DNA from: Schoenoplectus triqueter | Taxonomy: Eukaryota > Streptophyta > Magnoliopsida > Poales > Cyperaceae | DNA: 50,254 bases | Direction of reading: 5' to 3' | Assembly (NCBI GenBank): GCA_964058805.1 | Contig: CAXKVV010000388.1 | Location: 1 to 50,254 of the forward strand | Part shown: in pieces, positions 36,481 through 47,591 of the stretch | Layout of the letters: the number at the start of each line of letters is the position of its first letter | Numbering within the stretch: position 1 is the first letter of the stretch | Made by a program: the position numbers and the translations under genes | Notes under the pieces: model-generated | What the model was told of the DNA's origin: nothing | Seen by the model: only the letters and a program-made list of their open reading frames with translations | The model's database searches: none

Positions 36481-38299
36481 AATTGACCCGCAACATCCTG
36501 TGAAAAATGGCATGAATAATCAAGTTAGGTCAAGAAATCTTTAACTGCATGGTTCGAATTTGGAAGAAAGCTAGTAAATGGATGTATTTGGTTCTGTACG
36601 TAGTTTCAGGTATTGTCTTACCTACCCGAGTTGATCCACCAAATTGGTCAAGGCAACTGATTTATTTAATTATTTTAGTTTACAATTTTATCAGTTTTTT
36701 TTCTCTTCTACTGTTTAATTTATATCAACTCTTTTTAATTTAATTAATAAAAAATCTCTTCTATTTAATTTATATCAACCCTTTTTTTAATTTAATTTAA
36801 AAAAATCATAGTAATTAGCCTGCTACTTAAGAAAATAAATTGCACTCAGTTAATTATGACTTGCGAAGCTACATAAGCAGAATCAATTAATATTATCGAT
36901 TTTATATCAAATATATGATTGGCACTTGAACTAAGGAAAAACATATTTGTCTCCAGCATTATCTATCACTTTTTCGTCATAACTGAGAGATGACCTCCTT
37001 AAAAAGCTACGTTGTATGGGACTTGTGTATAATGATAATGAAGAAAATGAAGACAATGTTGAGGTACCGTACATTACCTCTATATATAATATATCTTATT
37101 GTGTACGCATATGGCTTTGATGAACACAATTTCACAATTGATCATACCAGTTATAACCTCATGCTATGACTTGAATTATTGTGTAAAGTCCCATGCCATG
37201 ACTATATCTATACTAGGAATTAATTAGAATTAAACTTAAATAGTCAAAACCGTAGTCGATATATTTGGTCCATATATATAAATTAACTACATTTTGAAAT
37301 GCCTATAATGTACGTAGTTCATAATATTAGAGAAACTAATACTAATCAAACGTTGATCCATTCTCTGATGCCTCGCTTCTCTGACTACATGTAGATACAC
37401 GACCTTGCATATTGAACGAATTAAATAGTCAAACGGTAGAATATTCGTTGACTACAAGACTTTTCATTTTTCGGATGACAGATTTCATATTTCTGTATGT
37501 CAAAAATTCATGATAAAACTACGTATTACAGCAGTTATGTCCACAATATTTTTTTCTTCCTTCTTAGTTTGACTGGTACTTTTCTATTCAATATCTTGTA
37601 ATTATGAGCTGTATATATGTGTACCAACTTATTTTATGTGTATCATTCTTTTACTAGCTAGTTTCATATGCATACTTTGAATTGCTTGTCTTTACGACCT
37701 TGCATATTGAACGGATCCATTCACTATTTTTTTTATGTTCAGCGAGAATTAATGGAGCGCGAGAAAATCCAAAGAAAAAAAATAAAATAACATGCGCATA
37801 TATATAAATCAAATGATTTGCAATAAAACCGGACGCATGAAATAATTTATGAATGAAATATGCATGCAAACATATGAAAACAATTGCTAATTATTTTCAG
37901 CATTTTTACAAAATGTTTAAAATGTTCACAATCTGAAATGCTTAAGATGGTTAATATCAGATCTACCAGAATTTGTGTTTCAGTCCAAAATCAATTCTAC
38001 TTGGTATTTGGAGAAAAAAAAAAAGAAACACTACCATTTTAACTCCCATCTTCTCTAGTAACGAATTTTTTTTGGAAGAGATCATCAATCGCTCAAATAA
38101 TTATAGTTGTTAATCTATTATGAATTCTCATTGTGAATTTAATATCGGCCTGTATAGGCCCAAAGGCTAATTCTCAATGGACCTTGACAGTGCTACAATG
38201 GATTGAAATGGTAAGTGAGGAAGTGGTAGAGTGCAGATTTTTTTTGGTAAATAAAATAAAAAAAAGAGAAATAATATGAGTACTTTGTTTTTTTACGAT
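36481..38299. other. Intergenic, nothing recognised
   Basis: Open frames are short and without motifs. Minor repeats: TTCTATTTAATTTATATCAAC-like words near 36715 and 36760, and ACGACCTTGCATATTGAACG at about 37400 and 37695. Confidence 0.45.
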
Positions 38300-39169
38300 A
38301 ATATTCTTGATTGAGTTTGAAACTCAATCTCAGGTGTTGGGATCGAATTTCAAACTCAGTCTCAGATAAAAAAAAATTGTGTTTGCATATTTTTTTGTAG
38401 TTAAAAATGAGTAAGAATCATGGATCAAGTTTTAAATTATATCTCAAATAATTTATTTATGTATTATCATACACACCCGGCAATTTTCGCATTATTCTTC
38501 CTCCAGTCATTTCTTCAATATCGTTATTGTTATTGTTGCAAGAGATTCCAACTGAATGTGTGTCTTTCGACAAATCCAGTTCAGATCTGTATTTAGCACT
38601 ATCTTCTCATCTATATTACATATTTTTATTTTTATTTAGACTATTAGATTTTCTTATAAAATTAATATACATTAACAATAAGCTTTATCGTTCATATGGT
38701 AGAGACGATTATGTTGCTGATCAGTGTGTATCATTGAGGTCGAATCCTAAATACTACAACTGACGTGGGTTATGATATTTGTGTCACGTGTATATTTTCT
38801 ACCGACGAGACAATTAGTATTCATGACTTGATGAGGCAGATTCATATGGTAGAGACGATTATGTTGTTAATGTATATTTTCAATATCACCATTAGTATAC
38901 GAATCAACACAACCCAACTAGGTTCGAGTGTTTTTTTATAGTTTATTTGAGACGGTTTCTGTGAAAATTTGGAAAATGATTAAAATAACAACCCTTATCA
39001 AATATCTGGGTATAAAATGCTGGAGCTAGTAGTTGAATCTCAACAAATATTTAATTTTAATCACTATGATTCATGTCCAACTATTATTTCTGGAAGTAGT
39101 AACACAGTCCTGACTGAAGAAATAACCTACTCCCGAGATCGAGAGCAAACTCATGTCTCAGTATAGAAT

Positions 39170-39585
39170 GTGGATGAGAATGAGGAAGAAGAAGAGTTGC
39201 ACCTGGATGTCGAGGAGGATGACATTCAAGATGTAATAGATATAAATATGGATGAAATTGAGAATGAGATAGAAGTCAAAGAAATAGCTAAAGAGTGAAA
39301 AATATTTATTTCTTTCATTAACCGGAGAATGAAGCACATGTGTGCATAATTTATTGATAATACGTCAATATCGTATGTAGACGACCCTTATTTTTGTAAA
39401 CCACCTAGAATTGATGAACAATTTGATTTCGGTCAGTAGTTCATTATAAAATCTGATTTGAAATTAAAAATTATCAATTTTTATGTTGAACAAAATATAA
39501 AATTTGAGGCAATAAATAACAACAAATTAAAGTTAGTTATGACATATAAAGATTCTAACTGTTCAAAGATTCTAATTGGCGTATA
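39170..39585 (+). pseudogene. MuDR-type transposase N-terminal relic
   Basis: About 39170-39297 reads a strongly acidic stretch (E-E-E-E-E-L, E-E-D-D-I, D-E-I-E-N-E-I) ending in a stop. After a shift, 39359-39585 reads P-R-I-D-E-Q-F-D-F-G-Q, stop, F-I-I-K-S-D-L-K ... I-N-F-Y-V ... K-L-V-M-T-Y-K-D-S-N-C-S-K-I, which follows the order G-x-x-F, eel-x-x-A-i-x-x-Y, C-x-x-x-C region of plant MuDR DNA-binding N-termini. The catalytic DDE part is not seen. It is non-functional. Confidence 0.5.
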
Positions 39586-40234
39586 AAAATGCAGTAAAAA
39601 TACAGAAAGCAAGAACGAGAGGCATCCTAAAAAAAATTATCAAAACAACAGAGATACAACAAAAGAGATAATTCAAACTCTAGATGCTGCTTTGTGTCAG
39701 TCTCTTGCTCAGTCCCCATCTTCTCTGGAGTGCTTTGGGCCTTTGATCTCTCAAATCACCCTTGGAATGGTGGCCGGCGGTTAGGGTTTGTGGAGATGGA
39801 GGATGAATGAAAATTGTTGTCAAGGAGGAGCTTCTAACCCTAGGATGTCGGGGCGAGTATATAGGAGAGGGGTCGAATAGATTAGAAGGGAATCGCAGCA
39901 TTAAGTAGCTGTCTTCTTTGCACTATTTTTCAAAAAAGACCATACGGCCCATATGCAAGTGCATACGAGTCATATGCCCTTCTTTTATGTGACAAACGAC
40001 TTTTGTTGATCCTAAGGTGCTTTGATTGGCGTAGAAGCTCAGTTTATGACCCGATTCCTTAGCTCTTTAGCTTAATATCCCTAAAATTCATAACAAACTA
40101 AGGCATAATCAAATCTAGAAATAAATACACTTATACAATAAATTAAACATGAGATTGAGAGTTTTGATCTTATTTTTAAACACAAATAGGGGTGAAAAAA
40201 TATATATATATATAAATATAGAGAGAGAGAGTCC

Positions 40235-40625
40235 GACTACGGTGCTTTACAAAGCACAAGAGCGTTGTGTACTTTACGTTCTATTCTCTCTTTCAAGTTA
40301 GAAATGATCGATCCGAACTGTTCAATTAATCTTCATATCAAAATGTATTAGGAAACCAAATTTTATATTTTTTAGAATTTTTTTGCTATTTTTTCCGATG
40401 AAGAGAAAATGACTCGATCTGAGAATTCTGGTTCATCCAAAAATGACGGTTTTCCCTCTATCCAAAAAAATAGCAAATAAATTTTAAAAAATATAAAATG
40501 TAGTGTACTAATAGATTTTGATATAGAGATTAGATTGAGCGATTTGGATCGATCATTTCTGACTTAAAATGGAAAATAGAGCGTAAAGTACACAACGCTC
40601 TTGTGCTTTGCAAAGCACCGTAGCC
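40235..40625. mobile_element. Foldback MITE, 391 bp
   Basis: The ends are near-perfect inverted repeats over at least 45 bases (CTACGGTGCTTT ... AAGCACAAGAGCGTTGTGTA on the left and its reverse on the right), and weaker inverted similarity reaches the centre. The terminal GGCTACGGTG is shared with the MITEs at 10335-11085. Flanked by TA-rich and GA-rich runs; target duplication not clear. Confidence 0.8.
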
Positions 40626-41288
40626 TAATTATATATATGTGTGTATATATATATATATGTGTGCATGACATCAAATATACACATTTCAATGGTTATGGAT
40701 GAAATGGAGGGTCGTATCAACAGACTTCTAACTCGAGACCGATGACGTTCAAGCAGAACATGATTTATTTAATGATGTAGTATTTATATTTTATTGTTAG
40801 AACTGCCAGAATAATTTAATTTTAATTATTATTATAATATTTTAATTTTTTGATTCTATTTGAGAATAATTTGATGTAGTGTTTATGTTTCATATTATAA
40901 ATCTCGGTTCATGCTTTGTGTTTGATTTTTTACTACAAATTAAACGTTAAAATAAGGAAAAAAATTATCTCAAATTGAGTTTACAACTCGGTCTATATTT
41001 CGTGCTGGTTTTTAACTACAAATAAACAACAAAATGTAAAAAAAAAATACCTGAGACTGAATTGTGAAATTCGGTCCCTACACCTGAGACCGAGTTTTAT
41101 AATTTTTAGGTGTTTTTGACATTCTATTTTAATAATTATTTTATTAAATTTTATTATAAATAAATGCTCAATATTTTAATAATGTCACGGACTTTTTTTA
41201 ATGACAGATTTAGCATATGACCTCGTTCCTTGTAGTTTCGTTTTGATTGTGCAGTGTTAATATATATCGTGTAGTATATGGTAATAAC

Positions 41289-42446
41289 CAGGGGCGGAAT
41301 TAGGGTCTAGCCCCTGACACCCCCTTGGTCTAGAAAAAATGTTCATTTCCTCTCTATTTTATTTGGACTAGCCCAACTTCAGCTCCCCTCTGGCCCAGAC
41401 TACCTCTCATTCTGGCCCAGTGATTTTTTTTTTTCACTTTTGTCCGTCGCTCTCTCAGGCGGTCAAGCCCCAACAAAAATATGTTTTGCTCTCCCCAACG
41501 AGTCACTTCAGACACCTTGCTCTGATTTGTCCAGGACTCCAGCACATGTAGACCCCTAATTACATTATGGTACTTAATGAGTGACTTTACATTTGTCGTT
41601 ATTTAAACTTTCTTTGTAATAGAATCGCATCATAAGCGATTGGTATTAGATGAAAATGATTGTACAAAATTTAAGATATTTTTTAATGAGGATTCTTGTT
41701 ATTTGTGATATTTATTACTTTTTTAAATGCATTAGATTTGAATATGTGTCTCTCTTTAAAATAAATAATGCGTCACTATATTATATCTAAACCGTTTATT
41801 TCTACTGAGCGGTTGTGAAAAATTATGACATATCTTGCCATCAATTTATTGTCGAGATAAATGGGTATAACTTTATATATTGAGTTTGACATTTCCCATT
41901 TTACTAAAAGTAGAGATAATTATTGTTATAATATTTAAGGTACATACAACTAATATAATTTTGCAAGATTTAGCATTTTAAATTATTTATTAGTAATCAT
42001 TATTCATTGGTAGCTCCTATGTGTGTTGTCCTCTATTGTTCAACCCATATGTTCAGATCTCTTCTGACACCATTCAGAAGATGTAACTATCTCAAATTAG
42101 AAATTAGTGGTACACTTTCTATTTAAAAATTATAAATTATTATGATTGTGATATGTGGATCCATTATAAAATTATTAATTCAATTTTATCTATGTAGGTT
42201 ATTTTTGATGTTTTATTTTGGCTTCAAGACGTGGAGAATGATTCACCGATTAAGTGTTTCTTACTTAGATATACATTTAATTTTTACTCTAATTTTTATT
42301 TTTTTAAGTATTTATTTTTAGAGAAGTAAAATATTATGAAAATCATTAAATATATTTTTTATCATTTGATCATGTAATTTAAAAATAAAATTGATATATA
42401 AGATATTAGTTAAGGCATCCGTACGGATCATTTAAGGTTCCCGCCA
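41289..42446. mobile_element. hAT-like element inserted in the promoter-only unit
   Basis: The left end CAGGGGCGGAATTAGGG is a typical hAT terminus; the right end GGTTCCCGCCA is a decayed counterpart. Flanks GTAATAAC and CTAATAAA share six central bases. In units 1 and 3 the flanking bases are contiguous (near 1355-1372 and 15543-15556), so the insertion is supported by comparison. No transposase motif seen. Confidence 0.6.
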
Positions 42447-43150
42447 CTAATAAATAAATTCCAAAGATATCATATATGCATATATATTGTACCTGTTACT
42501 GCACGCTTAGGAAGTATAACTAGTATAAAAGTCTTCTTTTGACTTGTAATAATATTATAACTGCGAAATAAAATATTGAGGTTCAAATTCAAATATAATA
42601 TTGATCAACGGACTTGAAAAAAAAGCCGCGTACAGGACTATGGACCGGGTCTACTCTTAATTACTTGTTACCAAACTTTTTAGTACAAGTAAATGAATCC
42701 GTTTAGATGATTGCACTAAAAACTACAAGCACACAATTCAATTCAGTGATTAACGAATAACGAGTCATCATCAAAGCACACTAGCTTCCAGTTTCATTTG
42801 TGGCGCTGATCGCGTAGATATTAGTGTGACGAGTTTCACTTCGTGAATTTAATCGTGCTTCCATCAAATGAAAATTAATTATGTGATATACCGAATACTT
42901 TGGTCGCTGGGCACCAATTTTTTAAATAATTAGCTGGATATTTTTATTATTTATGATTTTTTTTTAATAGACTGGAGCCACATACATTTGACATTTCATT
43001 GATTTTTTTTTTTGTTGCGGAATCAGAGATGCACTGTTCTTTCATTTTTGTACTCTTTTATTTGTTTTTCCTCCCGTCATAAATAAATTTGTCTAATTTT
43101 CGAGCAAGTCAGCTCAAGTTTATGCATCTTAATCTTAATTAGGTAAAAAG

Positions 43151-43779
43151 TGTTAGTATTTCTATATAGCCGTCATCCTCTAGTGAACTTTTAATCATAA
43201 ATTATGTTATTTTGATATATGTTGTCGATTTTTAAGAGAGACATAACCATGTTGATCATCAGACTCCTTTAGTCTTCCAGCGATTTTCCTCTAACCCGAT
43301 GGAGCGATTAAGATGACCGACACAAATAGTTTCTTCTCTTCTGAAACTCTCTGTTGGGAAACAAAAGGGTGACAGAAAAATTGAGAAATGAAAATGGTTT
43401 CGAAAACCAACAGTATCCCTATATATAATGGACGCCCATATAACTGAGAGCAGTTATATCTTAGTGGGTCCATATCGGATCCAAAACTCTCTTAACGGGT
43501 TTATCGCTTAATCAGAAAATTATCTATAATTGTGTTCTCTAAGGACCAATAACATAATTGTATTATTATCAAATTTTATATAATTCAGACCATCACTGAA
43601 TCATAAAGTTATTAATACATATTCTACGCATTAAAAGGCGCACTTCTCATGACATATAATAAATCTGATACATAATTTGATCACTTCATTACGAGTATAA
43701 TTTGACAGTCAATTATATAATATATATTTATTACATATAAACCCATATATATTATAATTAATAATAATTAATTCCAACA
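43151..43779 (+). mobile_element. Solo LTR with 5-bp target duplication
   Basis: A 629-bp block starting TGTTAG and ending AATTCCAACA, flanked by AAAAG at 43146-43150 and 43780-43784. In unit 3 (16249-16260) the same DNA is uninterrupted with one copy of AAAAG. The TG...CA ends and the AATTCCAACA tail are as in Ty1/copia LTRs; an internal TATA-like string (CTATATATAATGG near 43420) fits an LTR promoter. No internal domain or second LTR, so it probably arose by recombination between two LTRs. Confidence 0.88.
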
Positions 43780-43862
43780 AAAAGTATATAAGAAGTTCAA
43801 CTTTAGATAAAATTAGCGAAAATTCTTAATTAGTTTAATTGGAAATCGTTGCATGTATAAAA

Positions 43863-44226
43863 CTTCGCAGACCAAAATACGTTTTTTTGTTTGCCGTGTT
43901 TCATAACTTAAAAAATACGCAAATAGAACTTCGCAGACCAAAATAAAATTCTTAACGGCATACAAAAGAAAATTAAATTAGTAAAATTAAATTTTTTATA
44001 ACTGTTGATTATGCATCGAGATTCGTAATGATTGTTGAAAGTATAAATTTTGAACTTAATTTTTTATTAAAAGTACGAATTTCGATACAAAATCAATGGT
44101 TCTAGAAAGCTTTGAACCATTTTTTTGATTCAAAGTGCTTTGAACCTCCCCCACTTCCTTTTTTTACTTTTGCTGCAATAGAGGAGATTTCCATTGGACT
44201 AGTTACAAGACTTAAGGGAAATCAAG
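43863..44226. repeat. Rearranged fragments of unit upstream DNA
   Basis: AACTTCGCAGACCAAAATA occurs twice (about 43861 and 43926). From about 43940, AAATTCTTAACGGCATACAA is the same as at 987 and 25280, so a second, out-of-order piece of the upstream flank joins here. No gene. Confidence 0.55.
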
Positions 44227-46384
44227 GAATAGTAATGATAATAATAATAATAGTAAAATAATAATCATAATAGTAATAATAATAATCATAATAAAATAAT
44301 CATAATCATAATAAATAATAATATTTATAGTTATAATCGTAGTAATATAAAAAAAACATAAACATAATCATAATATAGTAATATAATAATAAAAATTTTA
44401 ATTATAATCATAATTATAAAAATAAATAATCACACTTTTAATAATATAATCATAATATAATAATAATAATTATAATTATAATCATAATCATAATCATAAT
44501 AATAATAATAATAATAATAACAAATAATTTTAATAATACAACATAATTAAATAATAATCATAATCATGATAATAATAATTATAGTCATAATCATACTAAT
44601 ATAATCATAACTATTATCATAATATAATAATATAATACAACATAAAATAATAATAATTATTATTATTATTAATAATAATAATAGTCATAATCATCATAAT
44701 TAAAATATTATAATAATATTATAATAATAAATAATCATAATTATAACAATTTAATCATAATCATAACATAATATAATAATAAATAATCATGATTATAATA
44801 ATATAATACTAAAATTATATTTATTATGATATAATAATAATAATAAATAATATAATAATACTAATAGTGATGATAATATAAATTATATTCATAATATAAT
44901 ATAATAATAATAAATGATAATCATAATCATAATATAATAATATAATATAATTAAATAATAATCGCTATTATGACGAGAGCTAATCCGGTATTCCACCTAT
45001 AAGTTGGTATACCGGATTAGCACTCTTCCGCACTCTTCTACTCAGTCTAAAATTTGTTTGGCAAATTAATTCATCGGAATTACAATTTTATTCCTACTTT
45101 TTGCTATTCCATGGAGTGCCAAACAAAACCCTTAGGTGGAATAGTAAAAAGTAAGAATAGAATTGCTATTCCGACGAATTAATTTACCAAACGAATTTTA
45201 GACAGAGTAGAAAAGTGCCGAAGAGTGTTAATCTGGTATACCAATTTATAGGTGGAATACAGGATTAGCTCTCATCGGAATAACGATTATTGTTTAATTA
45301 TATTATATTATATTATTATATTATCATTTATTATTATTATTATATTATTATAATAATTTATTATTATATTAATATTATGATTTTTATTTTTTTTATTATT
45401 ATTATCATTATATTATTATTATTATTAAATTATGATTATGATTATTATTATTATATTATCATCACTATTAGTATTATTATATTAGTTATTATTATTATAT
45501 TATTATGATCATGATTATTTATTATTATCTTATTATTATATTATGTTATGATTATGATTATATTGTTATGATTATGATTATTTATTATTATTATAGTATT
45601 ATATTTAATTATGATTATATTATTATTATATTATGATTATGACTATGATTATTATTACTTATTATTATTATTATTATTATTATTATATTTTGTTGTATTA
45701 TTATTATATTATGATTATAATTATTATTATATTATTATGATTATAATTATTTATAATTATTATGAACATGATTATTATTATATTTTTTATTATATTATTA
45801 TTATGATTATGATTATGGTTATATTATTATATTATTATGATTATGCCTATAATTAATATAATTATAACTAAATATAAAAATATAATGAAAGATAATAATA
45901 TAATAATATAATTAAATATATTATTTTATTAAAATTATGATTATGATTATAATTATATTTTTTATTATTATATTATGATTATAATTTGATTGGTTATTAT
46001 TCTTATATGATTATAAATATAATTATTATTATTATTATATGATTATAATTATAATTTTAATTATTATATTACTATATTATAATTATGTTTATATTTTTTT
46101 ATATTACTATGATTACAACTATGAATATTATTATTTATTATGATTATGATGATGATTATTATTATTATTATTATTATTATTTTACTATTATTTTTATTAT
46201 TATCATCATTATTAGTATCATAATTATCCATATTTTAACTATTCTGATTAACAACTTTCAAATAATATTTTTACTCTTCCGAATAGTCAAGAATACCGCT
46301 CTTTTACCACTCTTTCCAAAAAACACTATTCTATCACTATTCCAAAACTATTACTCTTTTAAAACTATTCTTTAATTTGCCAAA
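44227..46384. repeat. Giant AT-trinucleotide inverted repeat (foldback element)
   Basis: The left arm (44227 to about 45111) is built of AAT/CAT trinucleotides and the right arm (about 45137 to 46220) of the complementary ATT/ATG trinucleotides. Next to the axis, about 150 bases on each side are unique sequence and about 90 percent complementary by eye (for example, GAGAGCTAATCC near 44975 against GGATTAGCTCTC near 45263). The spacer is about 25 bases and contains GTGCCAAACAAAACCC. The right outer end, TTTGCCAAAC at 46378-46387, resembles MITE ends of the GTTTGGCAAA type, also seen at 45056. Unit 6 sequence resumes at about 46385. Confidence 0.8.
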
Positions 46385-46399
46385 CCAGCTATCGTGAAT

Positions 46400-46760
46400 A
46401 CATGGTCGATTAAAATGCATGTTGTATTTATTACTGCACACTTAGGAAGTATAACTAGTATAAAAGTCTTGTTTTGATTTCTAATTTTATAACTGCGTGC
46501 GAATAATTCAAGTTCAAATTCAAATATGATGAACGGGCTAGAAAAAATCCCGCGTATATAAAGACTATGGGCCAGGTCTACTCTTACTTCGTTACAGAGA
46601 TTTTTAGTACAAGTAAATTGTACCACAAGCACAATTTAATTCAGAGATTAACGAGAGATCGTCAAGACTCAAGAAACACAAGCTTCCGGTTTCATTTGTG
46701 GCACTAATCGCGTACATATTCGTGTGACGAGTTAATTGATTTGCATCAAATAGTAATGTG
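46400..46760 (+). promoter_or_regulatory. Distal conserved upstream block, gene 6
   Basis: Closest to 25640-26010 before gene 4 (both have GACTTGTAAT-type and CCCGCGTATATAAAGACTATG). The core lies about 870 bp before the ATG. The TTTTGACTTG of gene 4 reads TTTTGATTTC here. Confidence 0.5.
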
Positions 46761-47129
46761 ATCATGACCATATACTTTGGATATCGGCATCCAGATTCTG
46801 AGGCTAAATTGTATTTGTTACATAATCGACTGCATAATTTTATTTTTTGTTACCTTTGTAATAGATTAAAGCCACATGCAGTTGTCTTTCATTTTTTTTT
46901 GTTCTAACGTTATATATGCGTATTAATTTGTCTAATTTTAAATTGGGATCGAGCAAGTAAGCTCAAGTTAATGCATCATGGGTATAAAACGTGTGTGTGT
47001 GTGTGTCAGTGTGCGTTTATAAAAGAAATTCAAAGTCCATACTTGAAAATAGAACGAAGAAAATTCTTATTGTTTCAGAGAGAGACATACTCTCAAAAGT
47101 ACACAACTACGTACACAAGAAACTTAAAA

Positions 47130-47192
47130 TTGACCATTTCCCGGCTTCAACCTTCCCAGCTAGCCTCCGTGTATCCTTATATATATATATAC
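47130..47192 (+). promoter_or_regulatory. Proximal promoter of gene 6, one W-box lost, with TATA
   Basis: TTGACC at 47130-47135 is kept, but the opposed core of the other genes is changed (GGCTTCAAC instead of GGCGTCAAC). A TATA run follows at about 47178-47191. Confidence 0.55.
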
Positions 47193-47396
47193 CTTCATAC
47201 TTCTGTTTCTCCATCACCAATCCACCTAGCTACTAAAACCAAATATCCTTTTCAAAGAGAACACATTAGCAATTTAGCACAAAGAAAGAAAGAGAGAACA
47301 CAAATATCTTACAAGGTCTCGATCATTCCATTTATCTGCTGCCACTATCTCAAGCTTACCGCGCTCTACTGACAAATAGTCGGATTTAATATTAAA

Positions 47397-47591
47397 ATGG
47401 CTCAGCTACATGTTGTTTTTCTTCTGGTGTTATTGTTGACAGCTTCAAGCTCTCAAGATGTCATGGCTGCAAGAACTTTGAAAGGGGAGCAACTGTTGGA
47501 AAATGAAAGCATTTTCTTTAAGATCCTGAAGGGGACCCTATCTGGGCTGCATTCATGTGGCACCGGCGACCCGAATAAGACGTGCCCTTGA
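47397..47591 (+). CDS. Secreted cysteine-containing signalling-peptide precursor (gene 6)
   Basis: A 64-residue single-exon precursor. Signal peptide 1-24 as in genes 1, 3 and 4. The linker is GEQLLENES (gene 4-like), then FFKILKGTLSGLHS as in gene 3, C54, GTGDPNKT, C63, P64. So it combines a gene 4-like N-terminal half and flanks with a gene 3-like C-terminus, which fits gene conversion or an intermediate ancestor. It ends in TGA, whereas five paralogues end in TAA or TAG. The 20 bases before the ATG differ from the shared leader (AATATTAAA ATGG), still with A at -3. Expected product is an apoplastic peptide signal, family inferred. Confidence 0.87.
   Translation: MAQLHVVFLLVLLLTASSSQDVMAARTLKGEQLLENESIFFKILKGTLSGLHSCGTGDPNKTCP

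Larger units (their letters stand above)
38300..41112. mobile_element. Decayed Mutator-like element
   Basis: The two ends are imperfect inverted repeats of about 60 bp: on the left AACTCAATCTCAGGTGTTGG and on the right, reversed, AACTCGGTCTCAGGTGTAGG. Between them is a relic of a MuDR-type transposase N-terminus at 39170-39585. A foldback MITE is nested at 40235-40625, and an unidentified, more GC-rich piece at about 39600-40160. No clear 9-bp target duplication was established. Confidence 0.55.
41217..43862 (+). promoter_or_regulatory. Promoter-only copy of the duplicated unit
   Basis: About 41217-41288, 42448-43150 and 43785-43862 together are collinear with 1290-2140 before gene 1 and 15480-16340 before gene 3, and include the distal block (42480-42880). 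Similarity ends at TTGCATGTATAAAAC, about 60 to 100 bases before the W-box pair, TATA and coding sequence would be expected. No peptide gene follows. Two insertions break it: a hAT-like element (41289-42446) and a solo LTR (43151-43779). Confidence 0.75.

Noticed and set aside
39680..39901. 73-codon minus-strand frame in a GC-richer piece
   Set aside because: No recognisable domain; within a decayed Mutator-like element and probably part of another inserted fragment.
41354..41545. 63-codon minus-strand frame inside the hAT-like element
   Set aside because: Charged random-looking sequence without a transposase or BED zinc-finger pattern.
45290..46375. Long open frames rich in Tyr/Ile (45290-45508, 45611-45856, 46085-46375)
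   Set aside because: They result from ATT/TAT trinucleotide repeats in the giant inverted repeat; no protein features.
47000..47372. Frames upstream of gene 6 (133 and 81 codons) and similar ones before gene 5
   Set aside because: They cover the TATA box and 5' leader; no similarity between paralogues in protein frame and no domain.
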